This document shows positions 49,601 through 60,044 of a DNA stretch of 64,000 nt, one piece after another (position 1 is the first letter of the stretch; the number at the start of each line of letters is the position of its first letter). Under the pieces are notes generated by a model, which ran no database searches, had not been told where the DNA came from, and was given only the letters and a program-made list of their open reading frames with translations. Source of the DNA: Thalassia testudinum (Eukaryota; Streptophyta; Magnoliopsida; Alismatales; Hydrocharitaceae); the NCBI GenBank assembly GCA_037157565.1, contig JAZHRO010000039.1, positions 46,872,001 to 46,936,000 of the forward strand, in the 5' to 3' direction. The position numbers and the translations under genes were made by a program.

Positions 49601-50250
49601 TCGCATCATATCTCGACTCCTTATCACCCCTAGACTAATGGATTGACTGAGCTATCAAATTGGGAGATCAAGAAGATCCTTCAGGTCACTATTCGGCCTG
49701 ACAGGAAGGATTTGACTACCTGACTTCTAGAAGCCTTATGGGCCTATAGGATCGCCCATAAGACTTAGTTAGGAATGTCTCCCTTTAGACTCGTGTACGG
49801 GAAGGCATGTCACCTCCTCATCGAAATGGAATACAAAGCCTACTGTGTAGTACGAAGGTGCAATTTGGATCTTATGAAGGCTGGAATCCATCGCCAGTTG
49901 CAAATGAGTGAGATCGAGGAACTACGCAATGACGCGTACAAGAACTCGTGAATCTAAAAAGAGCAGGTCAAAGCCTTCCATGACAGGTACATTTCACAAA
50001 AAACTTTCCATCCTGGTTAGAAAGTGTTACTCTTCGATGCCAAACTCAAGTTCTTCCCAGGAAAACTCATATCAAAGTAGATTGGACCATTCCTTATGAG
50101 ACGAGTGTTTGGAAATGGAGCCGTTGAAATTAGCGAACTCAACCATGAATCAGAACCATTTGCCTTGAATGGTCAAAGACTCAAACCGTTCTTCGAACTC
50201 ACTGACTCGAATATGGCTGCAGTATCTTTTGATCTCCAATTTCCCTGAGC
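46621..50250 (+). pseudogene. pol of element F: protease, RT, RNase H, integrase
   Basis: Decayed Athila-like polyprotein. It has the protease region with ALLDLGASINLIP (46837-46880), VTLQLAGRS and a block equivalent to IILGRPF. RT runs over about 47480-48300, with WTLDDLTG, WLDASIIYPIS, YFGYNQVA, MPFGLCNA and the polymerase site FMDDFS (near 48095). RNase H and the tether region are frameshifted (48380-48790). The integrase has HCQTLGNMGPRDMMPLNP, WGIDFMGPF (catalytic D present), GSHFTN, a decayed Q-G motif (TELSNWEIK, acidic residue present) and GKACHLLIEMEYKAY. It ends with a C-terminal tail to a TGA near 50246. More than ten stops occur. Unlike element B, the two acidic integrase positions examined here are kept. 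Confidence 0.8.
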
Positions 50251-51797
50251 TTCAATTGCGCTCAGCTGATGGAGTTAAACTTAGTGCTTAACGGGAAGCA
50301 ACCCATCATTTTTGAAAAAAATTGAGACCCTTCTAACCTATCTTTTGCTGAAATCATATTGCACTTTAGGATTCGTCCATTAAAACAATCGAATCCACCT
50401 TTGATACTTGTGTCAGAGCTAGAAATAGTCCGCAGCAGTCATCCCGACCCGTTCGCCACCCACTAAACCTATTCTAATGTACGATTTGAACTGAACTCGA
50501 ACCCACTTAATTTACAATGAGGACATTGCAAGTCTTAGGCATAGGGGCATTAAAGTGCAAGATACTGTGAGAATCAATTCATGGAGGGGTTTCATTAAAA
50601 AAAGAGGAGAAAAGAGGAAAGGAGAGATCAAAGTGAGCTAAATTGAAAACAATTGAGGGAAAAGAAAAGAAGAAAAAAAAGGAGTGGTCAAAAAGAAAGA
50701 AATGAGATACTCCCTTGTAATTGAGTATAGAATTTACCTAACTTCTAGGCTTTATTGAATGATGAATTAAGCCTGGAAGGCTAAAACTTAAGAGATTAGT
50801 AACGAGTACCGATCTTAGGCCTCTTGGACCTATTTTCAGGGTTTAAAAACTCATGTATTCTTTAAGATCTAGATTAGTCTTCAAGAGGTTGAGGAAAGTG
50901 CGAAGCTGCTGTAGTAGGTCTAAGGCTTAGGGACTATTCGGCCCCGTTGCCTGCTTTTTAGTTTGCAGGATTTGGTAACCTAAGTATCCAAAATCACACA
51001 CTAGTCTTGTTCAGTGCGCTTAATAAAGAAATCATTTCAAATGTGTTCTATTCTGAAAAGCTATCTCAAAGATCTAGCTTAGGAGCAGCTCGATAACACA
51101 AGTTGATTGGACGAGTTTCGACGTTAAGTGGCAAATTCTCCTCGAAGATGCGTATTAACATATCGTCACCTCAGTGTTTGTCTCCTAGGATATCTAAATA
51201 TTCTATCGGGGGCATGTAAGCACCTCATGCTGGGTCAGGTGCCATGGGCGGGATTATCTCAAAATGTTGATTGCCAGGGCCTGAATTTAGTTATAGAATG
51301 CCATGGGCGGTACTATCCCAAAGAGTCGAAAGCCAAGGTTTTGGGGATTGTCATGGGCGATGCTATCCCGAACCATCGAAATCTAGGGACCCTTTGAGGA
51401 TTGATGGTGGGGATAAGGAATCTAATACAGACCGTGTTTAGGGCCAATTCGAGGCTGGATCTAGGGAAATATAAAAGGAAAAGAGAGAAAACTCTCAAAA
51501 TGAAAAATCCTTCTTTATCTCTCCCTTATCAAAACACACTGGCAAATTGAACCTAGACACGATACGTCTATGCACGAATGCTTTAACCGTTGGGGTCAAC
51601 AAACCTCTGGGCAGTTTTTGCGGGCTTTAGAAACCTTCGAAGTAGACCCAGGCTAAAGCTGGTTAGGTCTGGATCTTGGCTGGTACTTGAGTACCTCTAG
51701 GCCTATTGTTAGTAATTTGATCTGATCTCTAGAGATGCGGCTTAGTAGGGCATCCTGACAGTTACATCCAGCTTAGAGATCTAGTTTAATCCATAGG
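50251..51797 (+). other. 3' untranslated region of element F
   Basis: Contains GAGGACATTGCAAGTCTTAGG followed by a GGGGCATT block (50518-50550), a landmark of plant gypsy 3' regions, purine-rich stretches (50600-50700) and the short repeats at 51231-51400. No env-like frame is seen. The region is cut at 51797 by LTR-A copy 4 and continues at 60007. Confidence 0.6.
51228..51400 (+). repeat. Three imperfect CATGGGCG repeats
   Basis: Units of about 50-60 bases, each with CATGGGCG, then (G/A)(T/C)(A/G)CTATCCC or GATTATCTC, then a GTTGA/GTCGA/ATCGA word (near 51243, 51302 and 51351). Only three units, moderately diverged. Confidence 0.55.
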
Positions 51798-53549
51798 ATT
51801 TTTGAAACACCCTTCCAAGGACCGTTGGGAGTTTTTCGAAAAGTTAGGGACGTAAATGCGAAAATTTTGACTCTTTGAGTTGAGTGTGTGGGTTCTTCGA
51901 GAAGAAGAGAGTTTGGCAGGGGGAAACACTGCAACTTTCCCTCTCTCTCTCCTCCCACACCATACACACACACACACACGCACGCTCCATCCTCCTCACT
52001 CCAAACCCTAACCCATTTCTATTTAAACCCTCCACCCTCTTCATCTCCACCCTACCACTTCCACCATCACCACCTCCATCTCCTTGTTGCCAGCGAGCCA
52101 CCACCCTGCTTCCCGTCCCTTCGCCGCCACAAAAGGGAGAAGGGTGGAGCGCGGGAGAGAGGAGGGTGCTCGGGGAGCTTGAGTGCGCGGCCGGAGGAGC
52201 ACGAGCGAGAGAGCTCGCACGGGTGGGGCACCCTTGCTGCGGGTGCAGCAACGAGTGCCGGGGTTTGCAAGGGGAGGAGCCGCAATCGTGGAAGTCGCGG
52301 GAGCCATGAGAGCTCGGAGGATCTCGTGCGGGAGGAGATGAGAGAACTCGCGGGAGCTCAAGGAGGAGCTTGTGGGAGAGAGGAGGATGTCGGAGGAGAG
52401 CTTCTCGACCTCTTGCAGCCGTCGGAGCAATTGTTGCAGGCGTTGTGGGCGGAGGTCCGCAAGAAGACGAGCTCGAGAAGAGTTTTGCGTACTGGATTTT
52501 TCCAGTATCAAATGTCTGGAACATTTGCCAAATATCTGGAGTAGCAACAAATGTCTAGAGTTGAAGCTGGACGTCTGAAAACTCGTGGAGTGCCGAGGTA
52601 AGTGTCCTGAACGCGCATGCATGCGCGTAAGTTGCATACGTAACGTTGCGCTGTTGAGGTTTTTAACCTGCGAGCGTGTATGCAGGTACAAGCCTTGGAA
52701 AGGCATGCAAGCACGCTCTTCGAGGTGCTTTAGGATGTCTGGACATCTCCACAGACATTTGACAGACACATTGGACGTTCGGGCACACCGACAGATGTCT
52801 GGAAAGACCTAGGATGACTGTAAAAGGGTTCCAGACATCCTCCAGCAACGCAGGGAAGCCAGGTGAGGTTTTGAGATCGTTTAAGACGTTTGGATATAGT
52901 CCCAGACGTCTAATTTTAGATAGTATGCACGTTTTTGGCCTGTTTAGGGCCCAAATGAAGTCGAATTTATGCAAACAAAGTACCATTGTTTTTTGCTCGA
53001 GTTTCCCTACGTGTTAGTATCAATTATATACTATTTTGAACTCGTCTGATGTGACTTATTCATTTGTATAGGTCTCCATCCTGTGGCATGTTTAGGGCCC
53101 GCGGAGACGATGGGACCTGCAGTTCTAGCCCCCATTCGTCCCGTGTTTCCTGGTAGAGTGGTTTACTTTAATATCAAGATTTAAATAAGTAAAGTGCTTA
53201 TTTAGAATAACTTGATTAGACCCTAGGATGTGAAATGAACCCTAGGGCAGAAATGAATGAATATTGCTTGAGCTAAACTGTTTACTTGAGATGCATGTTA
53301 AACCCTAATTGCTAGTAAGTGTATTAATTACTTGATGTGATGCTTTCTCAGTTAGTAAAACATGAGCTAACTGTTATAAAAATGAAACTCGGGATGTGAA
53401 TAGTGAAATCTGAATGTTGAGAAATGGAATGAAAGGAATACAAGCATGAACCCTACGGGGAATTAGGAGAACTCTTGTAAACGGAAAGAATCTTGTAAGT
53501 AGACGGGAAGTGAGCTGGCCCTTGTGTACACAGTACCAAGGAGAGCAAC

Positions 53550-56214
53550 TGTTACGACCGCAGTTTCAAAACGTCTTTTAAGATGTCTGGGAGGTGACCC
53601 AGACATCTGGAACCCCTTCGAGACGTCTGGGATTTGATTTTCTGTGGTAGGATGGATTTCGTCTGCGCGCCTGCGCGCGCAGACCTGCAGATACCTCTTT
53701 TTCCCTCTCACCTCCGCAGGCGTTGCTCTCTCTCTCTCTCTCCCCACGCGGCTTTAAAAAGCCACGCCCTCTCCCTCACTCGCATCACCTCCGCTCCCTT
53801 CCTCTTCTCCTTTTAGCCGGTGCGCGAGTGCGAGCGTGAGCGAGCGGCGGCAGCGACAGCCGCGGTGGGTGCGGGAGGAGGTGCAGCGCGAGGGAGGAGG
53901 TGTCGGCCATGAGGGCTCAAGCCTGCCGGGGTAGCGAGAGCCGACCGGCGGGGGCGCAGCGGGCACGGAGTGACGCGGGAGGCCTGCTGCAGCTCAAGCA
54001 GCAGGTGGACGAGACGCGGCGCGGCCGTGCGTCGCGGGCGGAGGGCGAGTCGCGCTCTGATTCTGGAAGTTTTTCCAGAATCAGACGTCTATGTTTCCAA
54101 CTAGATGACGAGGAAGACGTCTGGAGGACTGTTCAGACGTCTGAAAGGTAAGTTATTTCCGTACCTTCTTCCTTTCCTTCGACCGTCCGTACTGAGCACG
54201 AGGATGGGTACGCGCAGGTTCTGAGATTCGCATCCAACGCGAATCAGACGTTTGGCAGCGGTGCTAAACGATTGGAGGGACTTCCAGACATCCGGGGTGA
54301 CCATCGGACATTTGGGAACTATGCCAGACGCCCCCGCAGGCTTCTAGACGTTTGAGAGACTACGCAGGACAAGGTACCATCTGATCTCCATTTTTAAGAC
54401 GTCTGGAAAAAGTTCCAGACGTCTGATTTTGCACTGTTTCGTCGTTTTCGACCCGTTTAGGGCCCATTTAGAGTCCGTTTTCCGCGTTTCGAGTTGCGTT
54501 CTTTTCGGAATTAAATCCCTTACCCGTCTACAGTGATTAGATACTGTTTTGAGAAACTCCTTGTGTTTGATCCTTGTGATAGGACCCTGTTCCATTGCAG
54601 TCTCGGGGGTTGCGGAGGCACGCGGGATTCCCGACCACGCCCCCAGTACTCCTGTTGTAACTGGTAGAGTGGCTTTTAAGTTTATTAGTATAATCTGCTA
54701 AATTATGGAACCGTAAATAGAACCTAGGACATTGCATGAATCCTAGGAATGAGAAACTAGAATGAATGGTAGATCCTAGGGTGTTGCATGAATCCTAGGG
54801 CTGGAAAACTAGATTGTATGATAGATCCTAGGGTATGGCATGAATCCTAGGATGGGAAAACTAGTGGAATATACGAATACTGCAGTCTTGGAAAAATGGA
54901 AAGGAACACATAGCTTCCTGTAAATTGGTTTAACAGCTGCCTGTTATGAATAAATGAACATGATTGAGAATATGGGATGTATGAACATGAAACTAGAAAG
55001 GTGGAACCTGAATGTGCTGAGTTAAAAGAGCTGGAACCCTACGGGGAATTAGGAGTAGAACTCCTGGAAAGTGAATGGAATAGAATTGGGGAAGTGAGCT
55101 GACCCTTGAGTACGGAGTACCAAGGAGAGCGACTGTCCCCCTGTTTAGTGCAGAGCGGAGCCAGCCGCCCCAGGGACCCGGGGTTAGGTCTGGCCACTTT
55201 GTACCGACTTGCTGGCCCTCGTGTACGTAGTACCGAGGAGAGCTACTAGTGTAGGAGAGCACTAGCTATCCCAAGGGCCCCGGGGTTCTGCTAGCCTCCT
55301 ACACCGACTTGTTAGGCCCACTGGGGCAAACCAGGGTAGTCAGGCGAGGGTGCGCGGACTGTGGAGGGGCAAGGCCCCTGTTTGGTTCCTGTGGAGGGGT
55401 TGGACCCCTGTTACTGAGAGGGCTCTGCCCTGTACTGGTTCCGTGCTGTGCTTTGGGAGCACCCGTTAACGGAAACGACTGACCGCGTGCCGGTGCGGGT
55501 TAGCTACCTGTGCGTTTATCGCGCGTGCCGTAGTCACCGTTACGTTTATCCATGACCTTGGGGTGGTTGACTGAGAGTAGGATCACCACTGGGGACTCTC
55601 CCGGCCAGGAGAGCACCACGTGCTACTTCTACTGTTCGGAAAAGACTGCAATCAAGATCGTTCCCACGAGGAACATTCGAGATCAAGTGAAGGATCTAAG
55701 AAATAGATAAATTGTGAAACAATAGAAAGACGTAAATAAAGGAAGAAAGAAAATAAAACAGCTACTGTACACTTTACTGTTTCTTTAGTTTAGCTGCCAC
55801 TCTACTCAGCTTTTCGCTGACGTGTTACACTCCTTACTTTTTAGGATCAGGTGTTGAGCAGCCAGGGTCAGCGGCTGCAGAGGACGCTGGGCCGAGTAGG
55901 GTCCAGTAGAGTTACCACTGTTCTTTTGTACCCCTTTTGTTTCCACTGTAGTGAGTAGTTTTTGTTACTCTTTGTACTTTTCTTTACCCGCAGTTCTTGT
56001 TATGTTAAATGCTGTTCTACTGTTGTGGTGGTACATGCTGTAGTAGTTTCTTTTTCTTACTGCTGTATTTTGTTACTGCTAGTTATATTTCATGTTGAAT
56101 GTGGTTTATTTTACTGCTCTTTTGGTTACTTCCTCGTTGGACGACTAAGTCTTGGGATTAGTCGAGTCGGTCCGGTTCTCGTGTCTCGTAGGGGCTCGGG
56201 ATCGGGTCGTTACA
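53550..56214 (+). mobile_element. LTR-A copy 3 (solo LTR)
   Basis: 2665 bp, TGTTACGACCGC to GGGTCGTTACA, flanked by GCAAC at 53545-53549 and 56215-56219. It sits in LTR-A copy 4, so one family member inserted into another. TATA-like CTTTAAAAAG at 53752-53761, GC-rich block 53820-54056, hairpin 54057-54084, motif clusters at 53565-53635 and 54085-54425, 52-bp-type repeats at 54715-54865. Confidence 0.93.
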
Positions 56215-57523
56215 GCAACCGTCCCTTTAGAGTAGAGGGGAGCTTGCCGCCCCTTGAGTTGAGACCCAGGGTGGGTTTGGCCACTCTACGTTGACTCCTG
56301 TTTGGCCCTCGCGTACGTGGTACCGAGGTGAGCTACTTAGTGTATGGAGGGAGCTAGCTGCCCTACGGGGCCCGGGGTTATGACTAGCCACCCTACACCG
56401 ACTCTTGTTAGGCCCACTAGGCAAACTGAGATAGTCGAACGAGGGTATGCGGACTGTTGAGGGGCGAGACCCCTGTTTTGTTCTGAGAGGGCAAGGTCCT
56501 GTGCTGTTCTGTGCTATACTTTTAGGTGTACCCGCTAGCGGAAACGACTGACCGCGTGCCAGTATGGGGTAGCTACCCGTGCGCTTATCGTGCGTGCCGT
56601 AATTACCGTTACGTTGCGACCGTGACCTCGGGGTGGTTGACTGAGTGTAGGACTTCCACAGGGGACTCTCCCAGCCAGGACAGCACCACGTGTGCATCCT
56701 ACATCACGAAAAAGTCTGCAATCAAGATCGTCTTTTTGAGGGACAGTCAAGATCAAGAGATGACCAGATTTCTAATAAGAATAAACAAAACAGAATTACT
56801 TAGTTGAGCTAAATGGAATTGAATAATAAATTAGTTGCTTGTCTTATGTTAATTGCATATAAATGGATTACTACCATTGTACTCAGCATTAGCTTACTAC
56901 AGATTTTATAACTTTGTTCAGGTCAAGGAGTTGAGCAGTAGTGGCGGTGCGACCAAAGCTAGGTCTTTTGTTTGTTATAGTAATGTCGTTGTGGTACAGA
57001 TAAAATAACTACGGTTTGTCGTCATTGCCACTATTACAATTTTACTCAGAAATATTTTTCTTCCGAGGTCGAACTCAGGGAGCTACTAGCATTCTAGAAG
57101 TACAATGCTTTTATTACAAAAATAAGAGAGAGAGAGAGAGGTAGATTTTGTTTCTTAACTTTTTCTTCTTCTCTTCTTTCTCTCTTTGCTTGTCTTCTTC
57201 TTCTCTTCTTTATCTTCTTTGTCTTCTTTTCTTTTCTTCTTCTTCTTTCTTCCTTCTTTCTGCTTTCAGCTGCGGCACCTTTTCTTTTCTTTTTCTTCTT
57301 TGCTTTGTCTGCAGAGCTTCATCCGTCGTCTGATTTCTCAATCAGACGGCTTAAGTGGTGTCTGCTACAGTGCTTCCTTTGTGCTTCTTCTTCTTCTTCT
57401 TCCTTCTTCTCTCAGTTTTCTTCTTCTTCTTCCTGCGGTCTTCTTCTTCCTTCTTCCTTGGCCTTCTCCTTCTTCCTTCTTCCTTGGTCTTCTCCTTCTC
57501 GCATCCTGTCCCTACACAAAGAG

Positions 57524-57760
57524 AAAAACCTACCCTGTCCCTCTACCCGCACGTCTCTCTCTCTATAAAGCACTCACAGGACGCTCTCACAGAGCCGCGG
57601 GTAATCGGGTCGGGTTTCGTGCCCGTGACCAGGTGCACCGGTGTGTGGGTGATGCGCGAGGTGTGCTCAGGTTGGGTCAGATACGCCGGATTCGCGTGAT
57701 GAGCTCGCGGACCGGGCGGGTGAGTGGGTGCAGGACCTCACCCCAGTGCTTTCGGGGGCG
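57524..57760 (-). ncRNA. Putative Pol III transcript from LTR D2
   Basis: Inferred unit of about 235 bases from an estimated start 25 bases after the TATA box to a T5 run (57528-57524 on the minus strand) within GGTAGGTTTTTCTC. No T4 run occurs between. It shares GGGGTGAGGTCC with D3 and GACCCGATTACCCG with D1. Function unknown. Confidence 0.28.
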
Positions 57761-57782
57761 ACCAGTAGAAAGCACAAAATCA

Positions 57783-57824
57783 ATTTATACTACTGCGGGG
57801 TTTAGTAAACTCACGATGTGGGAC
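57783..57824 (-). promoter_or_regulatory. snRNA-type USE plus TATA box in LTR D2
   Basis: The minus strand reads GTCCCACATCG (57824-57814), 24 bases, then TATAAAT (57789-57783). Both boxes are intact, making this the best-preserved of the three LTR-D copies. It is preceded by AAGATA, as in D1 and D3. Confidence 0.55.
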
Positions 57825-60006
57825 TATCTTCAGCGCTCTTCTCGCGTGCGCCCGCAACAGACCGCAGCTTCGCTTCCTCAGCTGCAGGCTCTATTCGCGT
57901 CGATTGCTGGGTTAGCTGCCTTTGCACTATCCTCCCGACCTCGCAGCACCTGGAGCCCTGGAGTTCTGAAGCCTGGAGCGTGCGTGGAGCTGCTTCAATG
58001 TAGCGTCAATGGTGGCATGGCGTCGAAACTGTCAGACATGAAAAGGGCCTCTCGGCCTAATCAGGTCAGCGGGGGACCTTCGCCGTGGCACGGCGAAGGT
58101 GGTGCGAGGTGCAGCAGGTCATGGGGAGGCCTAGGCGTGCGTGCATAGGTCACCCTGTGACTGGAGGTGTGGGTGTGTTCGGGGGAGCGATGAGTGGGTG
58201 TAGAGTGGCAGTAGGTGGGCGAAGGTTGTTCAGCGTGATGAGGCGGAGGTTATGCGAGGGTCGGTGAGGCGTGTGGGGCGGCAGAGCGATGGGAGCGTCT
58301 CGCCGGAGGGTGGCCGGAGACGAAGAAGGTGACGGTGGACAGGAGCGGTCGAGGGTTTAATCAAATGAAAGACAGTGAGGAAAAGAAAGAGGGGGAGATG
58401 GGGAGTAGTTTTGACCTAGTTACAGGGACGAAAGGGCCGGAGCAGGGCGGCAGTCGTATCGACTGTCGCCGGAGAAGAAGATACCCAGAGGGAGAGGGTG
58501 GCGGTGAGGAAGAGAGCGGGAGGGCGCGCGTTGGGTACGGCGCGACGTGGGAAGAGCGGGCAAAGGTGGCTCTACTGCTGGTATTGCATCAGAGCGATGA
58601 AACGGAGGAGGAGGAGCCGCTGGAGCTGGTGGGTTTTTGCCGGAGTGGGAAGAGAGGAAAAATGGAGGTTTTTCTCCGTCAGGACCGAGCTATCCCCGTC
58701 GGCTGGCGACGGCGGTCCTTATAAAGGCGAAGGCGGAGGGGTGGGCGCAGGGAGGCGACGTGTCTCCCTTGCCGGAGAATGGTCAGAGTTGCAACCCATA
58801 CCTTCCGCGCGTTGGCACGGAAGGTGTGGGCGATGGCAGAGGTCATGGTGGTGTCCTTGCGACAGCAGACATCGCAGGGAACACCCGGTTCAACTGGCAG
58901 AGGGCCTCCCTCACCTTGCGTGGCGCCATGCTCCGCGTGAAGTCGCCGGAGCATGGCGCTGCTCAGAGATTTGCAGGGGGACCTAAGTGCAAAGAACTAC
59001 GAAGAACCTAGGGGCCAAAATGTGAGGGTTTCGAAAGTTGAGGGTCAAAAAGTAATAGATGAGGACCAAAATGCAAAGTCGGTCAAGAAGGTCTCTTGTT
59101 AGGCTCAAGTTTTTATGCATGACTAAATGGGACCTAAGGATTCTAATGGTGAATTTTATTTCTAGGTCAGACCTTGTTTGACTGGCCAATTTACGTAAAA
59201 ACCCAAATTAAATCATTAATTGGGCATGGTTCTTAATGTAGGTCAAAATCGGTTCGCAAGGCCAAATTGAAGGTTATAAACCCTATAGATTATTTTTATA
59301 TGAATTTTAGAGGTTTTATTCAATTTTTACTTTGCCTCGAACCTCGTGAATTGAAGTGGATTTGTTTTAGGGTTACAGAATGTCATTTAATTCCGTGGAG
59401 TTGTTGTAGCCCTTGTTGGATCAAATCATCCCACTTTCTTTCTTATTAGGTTAGTTTGACCTATGTTTGGACCCTGAGTTACCCTGTTTACTGATTGTGT
59501 TGGTGAAATTGCATTTTTACCCCTTATGACATGTTTTCTTTACAAACTCAGAATTCTCTAAGTCAAGCCTTTCTATGAGTTATGTAGGAGTTTTTTCTCG
59601 CATATCTAGGTTAGATTGTGCTAGTTAGGGTTCATGATAAGGTTTTCAGCAAGCAGCCAGCACCACCGGCTATAAAGGGAGCTGGCCCAGTCGAGCCCAG
59701 CCTTAGTTGTGTTTCCTTTTCGTTTCAGAGCTTCCTTTGTTGTAGTGAGTATTGGTATCTGTAATGCTATTTCTGTTACATTTCTGTCACTTTCCGCTGT
59801 TGTAGTTGTGATAGCATGTAATATTGCGAGACATTTCGTTCTATTTCCTTTACTGCCTTTTGAGTTATTTCTGCTTAACTACATTGCATGTGTGGATGTG
59901 GAATAGTTTCTGCTTTTCATTATTTCTCATTGGACGACTGAGTCTTAGGATTAGTCGAGGCGAGCCGGTCTCAGGTCCGATAGGGATTTGGGATCGGCTT
60001 GTAACA

Positions 60007-60044
60007 ATTTTACTAAGGACTAACAAAAGTTAGGCATAGGGGTA
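60007..60044 (+). other. End of element F 3' region with purine-rich tract before D3
   Basis: After the ATTTT duplication this continues element F and ends AGTTAGGCATAGGGGTA right before the LTR start TGATGGG. The purine-rich block is the expected place of a polypurine tract and echoes TCTTAGGCATAGGGGCATT at 50534-50552. Confidence 0.5.

Larger units (their letters stand above)
56939..59651 (-). mobile_element. Solo LTR D2 (Athila-like family D)
   Basis: 2713 bp, minus strand from TGCTGAAAACC (59651 downward) to CCGCCACTA (56939), flanked by AGCAG at 56934-56938 and 59652-59656. It aligns with D1 and D3 in reverse. The terminal base pair is TA where CA is expected, so the right border may be off by a base or mutated. 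It has a TATAAGGACC box near 58715-58724, a USE/TATA pair at 57783-57824, a hairpin at 57327-57348 and a long pyrimidine tract (57150-57500 on the plus strand). Confidence 0.82.
51803..60006 (+). mobile_element. LTR-A copy 4 (solo LTR, diverged, twice interrupted)
   Basis: Starts TGAAACACCC (51803), ends GGCTTGTAACA (60006), and is flanked by ATTTT at 51798-51802 and 60007-60011. Without its two inserts (A copy 3 with duplication, D2 with duplication) it is about 2.8 kb. It is the most diverged LTR-A here: TATTTAAA near 52020-52027 replaces the palindromic TATA, the motif cluster at 52505-52910 is mostly decayed (AAATGTCTGG and similar), and an (AC)n run lies at 51963-51979. The hairpin at 52490-52507 is kept. 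Landing in the 3' region of element F, it is younger than F. Confidence 0.8.

Noticed and set aside
50251..51797. Possible env-like gene in Athila-like element F
   Set aside because: No frame of length, no signal peptide or membrane segment; only untranslated-region landmarks are present.
51963..51979. (AC)n microsatellite
   Set aside because: Short and ordinary; noted within LTR-A copy 4 but not informative.
57186..58148. 320-residue open frame on the plus strand
   Set aside because: It covers the pyrimidine tract and promoter part of LTR D2 on its antisense strand. The product is a run of S, F and L from CT repeats, with no protein-like features.
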